Assembly (NCBI GenBank): GCA_047621305.1
Contig: JBLHNB010000016.1
Coordinates: forward strand, 7,188 to 71,187
DNA: 64,000 bases
Direction: 5' to 3'
From: Colwellia_A sp047621305
Lineage (GTDB): Bacteria > Pseudomonadota > Gammaproteobacteria > Enterobacterales > Alteromonadaceae
In this document: in pieces, positions 26,610-36,064 of the stretch
Layout: every line of letters begins with the position of its first letter
How positions within the stretch are numbered: position 1 is the first letter of the stretch
Program-made: the position numbers and the translations under genes
The notes under the pieces: model-generated
Told to the model about the DNA's origin: nothing
What the model saw: the letters and a program-made list of their open reading frames with translations, nothing else
Database searches by the model: none

Positions 26610-28484
26610 TTAACTCATACTGTCGTTATACATAGTGGCACAGTTTTTCCCTTGGTTTTTCGATGAATACAAAGCCTTATCTGCCTGAATGTATAATTCA
26701 TTTTCATCTATAGTATCTTTATGTAACATTGAAAAGCCGATGCTTACTGTGATATTAAATTTTTCCTGCCCACGGGTAATAAATTGATGTTGATTAATAT
26801 TACTTAATAGTCGTTCCGCAATTTCCATGCACTGAAGTTCATCAATACCCGGTAATATACACAAAAACTCTTCACCACCAATACGCCCCATAACATCAAC
26901 CTCTCGCAGTGTCGCCAGCCCTATCTCTGCAACTTTTTTAATGACTTCATCACCAAATGGATGTCCATAGCTATCATTGACCCTTTTAAAGTCGTCAATA
27001 TCAAGTAACAACACCGACAATTGTGTTTTTATTGGAAGTATTGATTTGATCGTTTTCTTTAAATACCCAAAAATATAACGATGATTGTAAAGTCCAGACA
27101 ATGGATCTCTAACTGACAATGTAGTCATTTTTTTAGTATGACGACTTTGCAAAATAAAAGCGCTAATACTAACGGCGATCAAAAGTAAGCCAAAAAATAG
27201 CAGATAACCTTGATGCATATTTTGTTGTTTTTGTTTTTCTATTTTAAGCTGTTGCACTTTATCGCGCTGCTGTAATAACGACAATTCAACATTTTGTCGT
27301 TCAGCGCCCATTGCCGCACGTACTTGTACCAAGCGAGAAGTAGAGTTATCAATTAAAATTTTTGTATATTTTTGGTAATAGTCAGTGATCAAATCATAAG
27401 CTAAGACAAACTTTCCTTGGGCATAGGCCAATTCACTTAATACTTTAAAAACTTCTAAATGCCACGTTGTCCCTAGTAATTCAGGTATGCTATCAAAAAT
27501 ATCAATAGCTTTATTGATGGCAATTTCTGCCTCATCAAACTTTTTCAAGGTAATTAAACAACTCGCCTTTCGCTTATAAAGTTCAGCATTATAATCAATT
27601 ATCCCATTGAGACTTAACGCCTGTGATATCACCACCAATGCACGCTGGCATGAACCACGCTCAGCCAATGTCATACCTAAGGCATATGAACCGTGAAATG
27701 TAATTTCGGCATTAGGAACATACAACATTTTTTTTTGATAAAGCTCAAAATATTCAATAGCTAAGTCATACTTTTTCCAATAGCGATAACTTGCCGCAAT
27801 ACCGTACACAGTCTCAGCAATATGTGCTCGATAACCCAGCCGTTCATAGGTATCTAACGCTTTTTCATAATAGGTAATCGATTTATCGTATTCACGCATA
27901 TAACCATAAATTGCACCATACGTTTCATGAATAACCGCGACTAAAAAATGATCTTCAATGGCAAAAGCTTCCACATACGCTTCTTGTAAATCGAGTAACG
28001 ATGTTTCAAATAGCTCATTAAGACCATGAACATAAGCAAGCTCTTGTTTGCCCTGAACGTAAACTTGATTTAAGTTTTTTTCACGAGCTTGTTTTAATGT
28101 TTTTCTTAAGAAAACTTCTGAGTTGGTATATTCAGCATTTAATCTGGCTGCTATACCTGCAAATAAATTTATACGGCTGGTAACTTCTAAAGAGGTATTT
28201 TCATCGATGAGTTGTTGAGCCTGAGCGACTGTGTTTTTAAATTTATCAAAAAAATACAGTAAATTCTCACTCTGCGCTTTACGTAATAGCCACCATAATT
28301 TTTGATTATTGCTCATAGAAGAATATGTTTCTTCTTTGAGTAATAATTTCTGATAAGAAAGCCAAGGTTCCCGACGAATTTCATCATCCATAACGACAGA
28401 ATCAAAGGATGTCTCTGCTTTACATACTGGTATGGCTATAAAAAGACGAGCCATAAATAATATGATGAATACCTTAAAAGCCAT
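26610..28484 (-). CDS. TPR-domain diguanylate cyclase (GGDEF)
   Basis: About 624 aa. It has a signal peptide or first TM (MAFKVFIILFMARLFIAIP), a periplasmic TPR-like helical repeat region (to about 430) and a TM helix (YLLFFGLLLIAVSISAFIL). A C-terminal GGDEF domain has an active-type RIGGEEF site and LLDIDDFKRVNDSYGH. It should synthesise c-di-GMP in response to an envelope signal. I chose the ATG at 28484 because it starts the hydrophobic leader; the frame is open 11 codons further upstream. A coiled-coil of about 30 residues precedes the TM. Confidence 0.88.
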   Translation of the reverse strand: MAFKVFIILFMARLFIAIPVCKAETSFDSVVMDDEIRREPWLSYQKLLLKEETYSSMSNNQKLWWLLRKAQSENLLYFFDKFKNTVAQAQQLIDENTSLEVTSRINLFAGIAARLNAEYTNSEVFLRKTLKQAREKNLNQVYVQGKQELAYVHGLNELFETSLLDLQEAYVEAFAIEDHFLVAVIHETYGAIYGYMREYDKSITYYEKALDTYERLGYRAHIAETVYGIAASYRYWKKYDLAIEYFELYQKKMLYVPNAEITFHGSYALGMTLAERGSCQRALVVISQALSLNGIIDYNAELYKRKASCLITLKKFDEAEIAINKAIDIFDSIPELLGTTWHLEVFKVLSELAYAQGKFVLAYDLITDYYQKYTKILIDNSTSRLVQVRAAMGAERQNVELSLLQQRDKVQQLKIEKQKQQNMHQGYLLFFGLLLIAVSISAFILQSRHTKKMTTLSVRDPLSGLYNHRYIFGYLKKTIKSILPIKTQLSVLLLDIDDFKRVNDSYGHPFGDEVIKKVAEIGLATLREVDVMGRIGGEEFLCILPGIDELQCMEIAERLLSNINQHQFITRGQEKFNITVSIGFSMLHKDTIDENELYIQADKALYSSKNQGKNCATMYNDSMS

Positions 28485-28592
28485 TTTTATCAGAAGTCCA
28501 TATAAAGAAGATAGCACCCACCACTAATTCTAATACAAAGTGCTCATGACATAAATTAAGTTATTGATTTTTTTGTTATGAAATAATGAAGT

Positions 28593-28625
28593 GGGTCTCT
28601 ATTGGTTATATATAAATAGAGACCC
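28593..28625. terminator. Perfect 11-bp hairpin between phoH fragment and GGDEF gene
   Basis: GGGTCTCTATT (28593-28603) pairs with AATAGAGACCC (28615-28625) around an 11-nt AT loop, 11 bp beyond the phoH stop. It probably was the phoH terminator; no strong T run follows. Confidence 0.55.
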
Positions 28626-28635
28626 GAGTACGTTT

Positions 28636-29175
28636 TTATAAGTTTTCTTCTGCAAAAGAAGCAAGACGACTTCTCACTACACCACTTAAGTTAACGTTTG
28701 CGCTACCAGGAAAGTTTTTAAAACGTTCGACAATATAAGTTAACCCTGAGGTCACCGCAGTTAAATAATTGCTGTCAATTTGTGCTAAATTTCCTGAACA
28801 CACCAGTTTAGTACCTTCTCCACAACGGGTAATGATCGTTTTCAATTGTGAAGCGGTTAAATTTTGGCATTCATCTAACAGCACTAAAGAATTTTGAATA
28901 CTGCGGCCACGCATAAAGTTAACGGATTTAAATTGAATATTCGCTTTCTCCATAATGTAATCTAAACTGCCATTCATACTTTCATCTTGTTTGTGAAGCA
29001 CTTCTAAAGAGTCAGTAATTGCGGCCAGCCATGGTGCCATCTTTTCTTCTTCTGTACCGGGTAAAAAACCTATAGATTCGGCAATTTCAGGAGTACTGCG
29101 CGTAACAATGATTTTGTCATATAAACCTCGTTCAATCACTTGTTCTAAAGCAGAAGCTAGTGCCAATAAGGTCTT
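28636..29175 (-). pseudogene. phoH: PhoH-family ATPase, 3' fragment cut at the Walker A motif
   Basis: The sequence encodes the C-terminal part of a PhoH-like (YlaK-type) P-loop ATPase: KTLLALASALEQVIERGLY, the Walker B-type LVLLDECQNLT and the intact C-terminus. Reading upstream, phoH coding matches through the AAG-ACC of the P-loop (GTGKT) up to 29175. It then stops abruptly: the expected glycine codon is missing and an in-frame stop follows. The PIN/N-terminal half must lie beyond the other end of the inserted island, outside the window. An in-frame TTG at 29166 could start a 176-aa remnant without a nucleotide-binding loop, so the gene is almost certainly inactive. Confidence 0.85.
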
Positions 29176-29286
29176 AAGGTATTATAATATCAAACTAGAC
29201 AGACCGACCGACTGAGAGTAAGGTAAGTTATTTCAATTGTTTAGATAAATCTCATTAAGAAATAAAGGTCTAACGCCGGAACAACA

Positions 29287-32200
29287 ATGAACAAAAATAA
29301 AAACAAAGCTCTAATTAACATCACCGATCCGATTTTTATAGACTTAGCTCCTGAAAACAGCTTTTTGAAACATTGTCTAAACAACTCTAAATGGGATGAT
29401 GAAAACGACAACACAGCCTCACTTGCTCATTACAATACTAGACTAGCTGTATCCAAAATACTGAAAATAGTTGAGATAAATGACGACGATGCTCGGCCTT
29501 TAATCAAATTGCTAACATCCCAACCTCAGCAATTAAATGAAAAGGACATCATTCAAGGCTTTAAAGCCATCGAAATTATTTCAAAAAAGTCGATGCGACT
29601 TAAGCAAGCAAAAACTTACAGCACTGCATTTAGAAGTTTTGTAAGTACTTATAGCAGCCCCATCTCCAATGGTTTAAATGTTCATGAACTGCCTTACGAA
29701 TCCATATTAATCGAAAATTCAACCTTTGAGAAAAACGACGATGTCGATCTCTTCAAGATACAAGTAAAAGGAACTAGAAAGAGCGTTACGTTTGTTGATC
29801 CAGACCTGTTTCCAACATTATTCAAGAAAGATTCCGTGCTCCATCACATGATGCTAAATATAGAAAGTAACTACCAACAAAAGCCTATGGAGTACAGTGT
29901 TATTGCAGGCTTAAGAGCACAGTTGAATGATATTAGCAAATGGCCTGATTTTTCTGACATAAAAGAACTATTGAATCAACCTTTACAGAATGTTCAAGCG
30001 GATTCAATCAAGAAAGCGCTGGTAGACTATGAAAGACGCATTTATGCCGAGCATCCGGATAAAAAACTACATCAGGTAAGTACAACGTTTAGACAGCATC
30101 TATTCACATACGGATTAACAGCACCTGAATTATATAAAGAAAAAAATAATTTTACTCCCAATTTTCATCGAAGTGGAAACTTAAAGTTTAAACCCAATTT
30201 TACCATCAAAGCCAAGAGTAGCGATTACAACATCGATGGTTTTGAACTGCCCTCGATTCTCCCAATTGGAGGTGTAGGTGAACACTGCTTAAACCAACTA
30301 GAAGTAAAGACAAAGCGAGAACCAATAGAAGTTTCTGACATTACTAAATTACTTGAAATACTGATGATAATTGAGCAAGAGGATTATACTAACGCACGAT
30401 TATTGTTGTCTAGAAAGCCTCAAGATCTTGTTACCTTTTATGTTAATAATGGACTAAAAGATATTGAAGGTATAATAATCGAGATCTTTCCAAGTCAGAA
30501 GTTAGAAAGGATATCGATAATTAGAGATTTCCTAAGTCTTTGCGATATTCCAACAAAGAACGGTAAGTTAATACGCGAGCTTGAAATGGAGTCAATTATT
30601 ACGACGAAGAAAAAGGTAAATACACTACCTTTAGGAACGTATTCAAAGACTAATGGAAAGAAAAAACATCTTGATTATGGGTTTAATCTTCCAAAACTGA
30701 AGGGGTTAATAAAACCAAATAGTACACTGTCAACAGCTCTGAACGGTTTAAAAACCGCTAGCTCAAAAATGCCAGTGCCATCTTCGACACTATCGAGCAT
30801 TGAGTTGACATTAGGTCATATCGTTGACACAAATAACGATGCTAACCTAATAAAACATGTATTAGTAAATCCGATGTCGGAGTTGAGTCAGCGTGATTTC
30901 CGTGTGGGGTTTGCACAACTGGAAGACATCATCGATGAACATCACTTTAATGTGAAAGCGACAAGAAGTCAGGCATTGCGTACTTTTTTGAGCAAGTATG
31001 CAGGTAAAATCAATGGACAAATAGAGATTAAAAATTGTGGATTTTCATCTCGATTCAGCGCGTCGAGCGAGAACAATGCACAAAAACTAATAGAGCCTGT
31101 AGATGAATATGGTCAACCGCTTCCTAGCCCTGTTTTAGATAAGCATTTATCGCTTCATGAATTGAAAAAGAAAATACATGAACATTTAGAGAAGCCCATA
31201 AATCAGATACTGGGTACGTGTATAGAAGAAATAGCCAATTACAACAAATTGGTGACATGCTTTTCGAAGTATACAGCGATAGATCAAAGCAGCAATTACT
31301 CATATGAAATCCCGGAAGAAGTGACCTCTATTGTATTAGATAACCAAATAGGTGATGGCAAGCAACTAAAGCGTTCTCGATTAGCTCCTATAAGAGAGGA
31401 ATATTCTAGTGAAGTATTAATGGGAGCATATGTCAGGCATCAAATTTCTTTAGGTCCATCGTCAACGACATATTGCCTAGAAAAATCAGCACTTATACCA
31501 GAATACGTTCAGCATTGTTTTCCAAATACTGGGACAGGTATGAAGGAGTTCTTTTGGTGTAGTGTATTTTTGCCGAAAAATATCTTATTAGTTTGCTTTA
31601 CACGATTGATCATCAGAACAACATGGAACAAAGATGTTATAGCTACTCTAGCTAGTTCTAATCTTCCAGGTACTTTACCAGACGGTCCTTTTAAGATAAG
31701 TGGCTTTAAAGAAAAGGTCGGCAAAAACACTTCTGAGGTGACAATTGAACCACACGAAAAAGAAATTAGAGAAGTGATTAGTTTTCTTATTCAACACAAT
31801 GACAACATGGTGAGTTATGGATTGAAGCCAGAATGCATATGGGATACGCCTGACTCTTCAAAATTAAACTTCCTTTCAGCAACCATTATCGACAGGTTAA
31901 GTGAGCATTACAACCTTCCCTACTTTCGAATGGAGCTTTTAGCTAAGCATCAAATCAACTTAAGAAAAGGTATTGATGGTGATGTTTTAACATCTCAAAT
32001 GGAGCGCAACCATGGCAGTATCCGAGTTACGTCGGGGTACTTAACGCATCCAATTGCTGAAATTGAATATGAGGCAAACAACGCCGACTTTCAACGTAGA
32101 TTTGAGACTACAGTTCAGTTTCGACATGAACAGGGATCAATTGAAAAATACGGTTTGGATAAGAAGAACATAGATACCAATCTCATCATTGCGCCAGGAG

Positions 32201-32562
32201 ACCATAAAGAAGATTTTCCTGAATGGTTTGTGCTACCGGATGGTTCGTCGTGTACGGATATTTTTGCTTCGGTGGACAAATCTAAGAGCGATAATATCTG
32301 CAAAGGCCGGAAGTGTCACTCTGGAGAGGGGTGCGACTTTAACCGGATTGATTTGGGCGTAGAAGACTTTATTCAAACCTTGAGGAATCAGGCTTACTAC
32401 ATGAGTAGAGGCGAAGCATTATTAAATAGGCATGGTAAAGAGTATTTTGATGAGTATATAGCTCCAGATATGCGATTTTCTTTTGGTTTAGTGAAGTATG
32501 TAGAACTTGCTAATCCTATCCTATTCAAAGAAGCAAAAGGGAGATTAGCAAATGTTGAGTAA
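29287..32562 (+). CDS. Island protein of 1091 aa with four internal repeats, first gene of recombinase operon
   Basis: I do not recognise a named family. The protein has four related helical repeats of about 55-60 residues (about 65-126, 218-276, 366-420 and 517-575) sharing a pattern of D.A..LI..L...P followed by a conserved R.F.S.Y-type end. The C-terminal third carries a cysteine cluster (CKGRKCHSGEGCDF). There is no TM segment. It begins 112 bp inside the island and overlaps the tyrosine-recombinase gene by 11 bp, so it is probably a DNA-binding or architectural component of the integration machinery. Confidence 0.75.
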   Translation: MNKNKNKALINITDPIFIDLAPENSFLKHCLNNSKWDDENDNTASLAHYNTRLAVSKILKIVEINDDDARPLIKLLTSQPQQLNEKDIIQGFKAIEIISKKSMRLKQAKTYSTAFRSFVSTYSSPISNGLNVHELPYESILIENSTFEKNDDVDLFKIQVKGTRKSVTFVDPDLFPTLFKKDSVLHHMMLNIESNYQQKPMEYSVIAGLRAQLNDISKWPDFSDIKELLNQPLQNVQADSIKKALVDYERRIYAEHPDKKLHQVSTTFRQHLFTYGLTAPELYKEKNNFTPNFHRSGNLKFKPNFTIKAKSSDYNIDGFELPSILPIGGVGEHCLNQLEVKTKREPIEVSDITKLLEILMIIEQEDYTNARLLLSRKPQDLVTFYVNNGLKDIEGIIIEIFPSQKLERISIIRDFLSLCDIPTKNGKLIRELEMESIITTKKKVNTLPLGTYSKTNGKKKHLDYGFNLPKLKGLIKPNSTLSTALNGLKTASSKMPVPSSTLSSIELTLGHIVDTNNDANLIKHVLVNPMSELSQRDFRVGFAQLEDIIDEHHFNVKATRSQALRTFLSKYAGKINGQIEIKNCGFSSRFSASSENNAQKLIEPVDEYGQPLPSPVLDKHLSLHELKKKIHEHLEKPINQILGTCIEEIANYNKLVTCFSKYTAIDQSSNYSYEIPEEVTSIVLDNQIGDGKQLKRSRLAPIREEYSSEVLMGAYVRHQISLGPSSTTYCLEKSALIPEYVQHCFPNTGTGMKEFFWCSVFLPKNILLVCFTRLIIRTTWNKDVIATLASSNLPGTLPDGPFKISGFKEKVGKNTSEVTIEPHEKEIREVISFLIQHNDNMVSYGLKPECIWDTPDSSKLNFLSATIIDRLSEHYNLPYFRMELLAKHQINLRKGIDGDVLTSQMERNHGSIRVTSGYLTHPIAEIEYEANNADFQRRFETTVQFRHEQGSIEKYGLDKKNIDTNLIIAPGDHKEDFPEWFVLPDGSSCTDIFASVDKSKSDNICKGRKCHSGEGCDFNRIDLGVEDFIQTLRNQAYYMSRGEALLNRHGKEYFDEYIAPDMRFSFGLVKYVELANPILFKEAKGRLANVE

Positions 32563-34918
32563 TCTAAACTATCAATTTTTGGGTGAAACACAGCCTGAGA
32601 AGATAATTGAAGATCATCAAGACCTACTTCTTGAAAACGCAAAACAACTTATTGTGACTGACGAGAAGCTATCGCTGGACGGGACGGTTTTGAAATATTG
32701 GGCTTCTATTGAGGGAGCAAAAAAAAATGGATCAATTAAGCAAGAAGGCTCTGTTGACCTGAGAAATATATGGATTCCCGGTGCTGCTGGATGGCAGCAC
32801 CCAATTCCTATTTTGTTATTGCCTGACTATGCGAAAGTGCTTGTCGAAGTTGTTGATATTTATTCCAATAACGCTAAGCATTCTCCGACTTTTGTAAAAA
32901 CAGGATTGATGTCTCAATTAACTATGGCAGCACAATTTATAGAGTATATGTGTTTACACGGGCATTTGAGACTGGGAGATATTTCTAGTAAACAAATAAA
33001 AAAAATGTTGGGTTCGCTAAAGCAAGGTGGCATCCCAAAAGCGTTAGAGCTACATGAGCGAGTTAACTTATTTGTTGACAAGCTAATCGAAAATGATGAA
33101 TTGGAACCTTACTTGATCAAGTCCAGTGGTACTTCTAGTTCTGCTGTTACAAGCATTAGAGTACCAAAAATCGCTAAGCATATCGGCAGTGTTAGTTTAG
33201 AAAACCAAGTGCCGAAAGAAGTATATGAAAAAGTAACGAACTACCTAATTGCAAATGGTATCAAAGTATCTAAAAAGCTCTTAGATAAGGGGTCTGCAAC
33301 ACCTAGTCAACCATCATCAAAATCATTGAATAATTGGTTTGGCACATGGAATCGCTTTGCCAAATTGGATAGTAAAGATCAGTTGCAATTCATCCCGTTT
33401 CCAAACCCTTATAAATTGTCGCTGAAATACGGTAAGGCTTCAGGCCGTACCAAAAACCTTGATTTGGAAGAAGTGATAGCACTTCTAGGTGGCTCGCACC
33501 AATGGATGTACGAATATTCATCTAAAGTTATATCAGTTGTAAAGGAAGTCACTAGCTTAAAGAATCAGCTTATTGAAGAAGGTTTTAAGCCAAGAACACT
33601 TACTGAAATCAGGTTCCCAGAGTACTTAAGCAACTCTAAGAAAATTAAAAAGCTAGAAGTGCTGCTAGGTGTAGAAATTCACAAAACTAGCTTAACGTCT
33701 TCTGATAAAGACAGTGATAAATTTTCTATCACTGAAATTACAACGCTTCTGATGACGGCCTGCTATGTGGTATTACAAACGTATAACGCTAGAAGACAGG
33801 CTGAAATTCAAAGTCCGATAATAGGTGTTACGGAAGACCACTTCCGCTGCCAAGATAAAAAATACAATTGGTATCAAGCTTGTTTTTACAACGAAAAAAA
33901 TGGAAAACGACGTTGGTATACGCTGAATAATGGTAGTACCAAGGCTATCCAGTGTTTAATTGCACTTAAGAAAGCTTGGGGAGCCTGTGATGATGTTGAC
34001 GGACTGTTTAATGTTCCTAGCTTTAGATTGAAAGACGATGGAAGCTTCGGCCACTACAAATATCACTTTAACAAAGGTAAAGGCTCCAAGATCACTGGTA
34101 ATGCATTTTTAACGCTGATGCTTGGTGAACATCCTGATATGAAAAGTCATCCGTTTCGACGTATCTATGCTGTTATTTACCATTACCAATATAAGAATGC
34201 AGATTTACTAGCGTTGACTCACCAGCTCGGTCATATCGATCCAGCTCAAACGACGGTTTATGTGACTGAGCCTGAAGCTAGGGATGTTCACGAGCAGTTA
34301 CATCACAAAGTAAAAATGACAAAAAATGAAGAAGCAGAATCAACTATTTCAATTAAAGAAGAGAACAAAGCTTTAGAAAAAATCATTGAAGAAGTCGGTG
34401 TTGAAGCCACCTCAAAAGACATTTTAAGCCTGCTAATGGGAACTGAAGAAATGGCTGGCAAATACCCTGCATATCTGAAAAGGGTTTATCGCGTTTTACA
34501 ACGAAGTGTCAGGTTTAATGATGCTACCAAAGATAAGTATGGCATAGGCTTTGACGATTTATCTGATGAACAAAAAAGTGATGAAATGGCAACTGTACTT
34601 GAACGTAGGGGCCATAAACACTCCCCGAAGCCTCACGCAACTTGTCATCGAAAAAAAGGCGAAGCTAAAAAACATAAAGGCCCTTGTGAGCCAACAACTT
34701 GTGCTGGATGTCCGTATCAAGAGGTTAAACAAATTCAACTAAACATTATGCAGGGTGATTTAATTGACTTGAAAGTTAAGCAAGCTGATTTTTCCTTATT
34801 ACCGATCCAACGACTAAGAGCAAAGGATGATGTAGCTAATTTATCCATTTTGATCGAAAACCATAAACGGACGATGGAACGAAGCAAAACTCTATTTAAT
34901 AAGGGAGACACCAAATGA
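32552..34918 (+). CDS. Large tyrosine recombinase (788 aa)
   Basis: A large protein whose C-terminal half has the tyrosine-recombinase catalytic pattern. The first arginine lies in NARRQAEI (about 412), the H-x-x-R in HPFRRIYAV (about 531), LTHQLGH (about 559) and the candidate nucleophile in TTVYVT (about 568). A zinc-like cysteine set follows near the end (CHRKKGEAKKHKGPCEP and CAGC). The start overlaps the upstream gene and the stop overlaps the next (ATGA). It most likely catalyses excision and integration of the island. Confidence 0.85.
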   Translation: MLSNLNYQFLGETQPEKIIEDHQDLLLENAKQLIVTDEKLSLDGTVLKYWASIEGAKKNGSIKQEGSVDLRNIWIPGAAGWQHPIPILLLPDYAKVLVEVVDIYSNNAKHSPTFVKTGLMSQLTMAAQFIEYMCLHGHLRLGDISSKQIKKMLGSLKQGGIPKALELHERVNLFVDKLIENDELEPYLIKSSGTSSSAVTSIRVPKIAKHIGSVSLENQVPKEVYEKVTNYLIANGIKVSKKLLDKGSATPSQPSSKSLNNWFGTWNRFAKLDSKDQLQFIPFPNPYKLSLKYGKASGRTKNLDLEEVIALLGGSHQWMYEYSSKVISVVKEVTSLKNQLIEEGFKPRTLTEIRFPEYLSNSKKIKKLEVLLGVEIHKTSLTSSDKDSDKFSITEITTLLMTACYVVLQTYNARRQAEIQSPIIGVTEDHFRCQDKKYNWYQACFYNEKNGKRRWYTLNNGSTKAIQCLIALKKAWGACDDVDGLFNVPSFRLKDDGSFGHYKYHFNKGKGSKITGNAFLTLMLGEHPDMKSHPFRRIYAVIYHYQYKNADLLALTHQLGHIDPAQTTVYVTEPEARDVHEQLHHKVKMTKNEEAESTISIKEENKALEKIIEEVGVEATSKDILSLLMGTEEMAGKYPAYLKRVYRVLQRSVRFNDATKDKYGIGFDDLSDEQKSDEMATVLERRGHKHSPKPHATCHRKKGEAKKHKGPCEPTTCAGCPYQEVKQIQLNIMQGDLIDLKVKQADFSLLPIQRLRAKDDVANLSILIENHKRTMERSKTLFNKGDTK

Positions 34919-35631
34919 CAGAAAAGAATCAGTCGCCAGATAAACAGCGCGACGAAGCATTCCTTAGAATAGAAAAAAAATTGGATATTCTTGATGAGTG
35001 GATAAAAGATGGCCTTCCTTTCAAGTTAGTTGATGGCAACAAGCAAGTTGATGCTAAAGGAAAGTTTTTACTGGAATACTTTCCAGCAAGCGTTCGAGGG
35101 TTGAGGCTTTGGAACGGCGATCAAAACAGTAAGCAGGTGATCAAGAAATACGAGATCCCAACAACGCAAACATCAGATAAATCATGGAAGGCTGCCCCCA
35201 GAGCAACACGTATTCGCGTTGACGGTATTGAAGGTAGGTTGAGTATATTTGAGCGCCTTAAAGAAAAAGCATTAACTCAAAGCAGTAATAAGCAGAAAAC
35301 GAAGATTCAGGAGTTAGAGGATAAGCTAGAGTTCAGTGAGACCAATCGCAATGGGTTGGCTAACGAACTGATTCAATTGAGGTTAGATAACAATTTCCTA
35401 GAAAGTGAATTAAATACTGCGGAAAGTAAACTTGCGGGTGCTCAACAAGTGATGAATCAACAACTGGAATTTAAGACTAAGATGTTGAAACAGGCTGATA
35501 ACAAGATCAAAACATTGAACGTCGGGATGAACCAATTAAAAGCGCTTCTAATAGATAATGGTATTGAGTATTCCGAAATAGAAAAGGCTACTTCAGTAAT
35601 AGAGTTTCCGGGGAAGAAAGATAATGACTAA
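34915..35631 (+). CDS. Coiled-coil accessory protein of the recombinase operon
   Basis: A 238-aa protein with an N-terminal globular part (FPASVRGLRLWNGDQNSKQV) and a long coiled coil over about residues 118-215 (KTKIQELEDKLEFSETNRNG and onward). There is no enzymatic motif. Its start codon overlaps the recombinase stop by 4 bp and its end overlaps the next gene by 8 bp, so it is translated together with them. It could be a small accessory factor comparable in position to TnpC of Tn554-type elements or GmtX of gamma-mobile-trio islands, but I cannot confirm homology. Confidence 0.75.
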   Translation: MTEKNQSPDKQRDEAFLRIEKKLDILDEWIKDGLPFKLVDGNKQVDAKGKFLLEYFPASVRGLRLWNGDQNSKQVIKKYEIPTTQTSDKSWKAAPRATRIRVDGIEGRLSIFERLKEKALTQSSNKQKTKIQELEDKLEFSETNRNGLANELIQLRLDNNFLESELNTAESKLAGAQQVMNQQLEFKTKMLKQADNKIKTLNVGMNQLKALLIDNGIEYSEIEKATSVIEFPGKKDND

Positions 35632-36064
35632 AAAGAAAACCCTTTCAGCCCAACAAAAAGGGAAACTAAACGCAAAGAAAATCCAGGATTGGTTAAAAAC
35701 CGATCCGACGGTGCCTATCTATCAAGGCAAGATAAATAAGACCGCGATTTGTAAAATGCATGATGTACCTAAGTCAACGATTGATACTAACCAAGGGCTA
35801 GAAGATCTTTTTGCAGAAGATGGTCCTATTGAAACATTGGCCGCAAAGCAACAGGAAGCTTCAATTGAACCTGAGAAGCCTGTTGCTGGTGTTCAGACAG
35901 TCTCTGAAAACTCCACAGAGATGAAAACAGACGCTTTAGAACAAGTAAAAGTACTCCAGAGTAGACTTAATTCAATTATTTTAGATTTAGCATCCGAAGA
36001 ATTTTTGATATCAACAGGCAGATACCTACCTCGACTTTATGATGATGAATCGGGGAGTTCCTGA
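35624..36064 (+). CDS. Small accessory protein with possible DNA-binding N-terminus
   Basis: A 146-aa protein, basic and helical at the N-terminus (KTAICKMHDVPKSTID resembles a helix-turn-helix), with an acidic linker and a C-terminal helical stretch. No family is recognised. It overlaps the upstream gene by 8 bp and shares one base with the helicase gene start. It is probably a regulatory or DNA-bending component of the mobility operon. Confidence 0.7.
   Translation: MTKKKTLSAQQKGKLNAKKIQDWLKTDPTVPIYQGKINKTAICKMHDVPKSTIDTNQGLEDLFAEDGPIETLAAKQQEASIEPEKPVAGVQTVSENSTEMKTDALEQVKVLQSRLNSIILDLASEEFLISTGRYLPRLYDDESGSS

Noticed and set aside
28636..29166. A functional 176-aa PhoH-like protein starting at the TTG.
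   Set aside because: It lacks the P-loop and the N-terminal domain; the sequence at the break shows truncation.
29287..35631. Naming the first three operon genes GmtY, GmtZ and GmtX.
   Set aside because: Architecture is reminiscent, but I could not verify homology without alignment; the extra helicase and second integrase may place it in another family.
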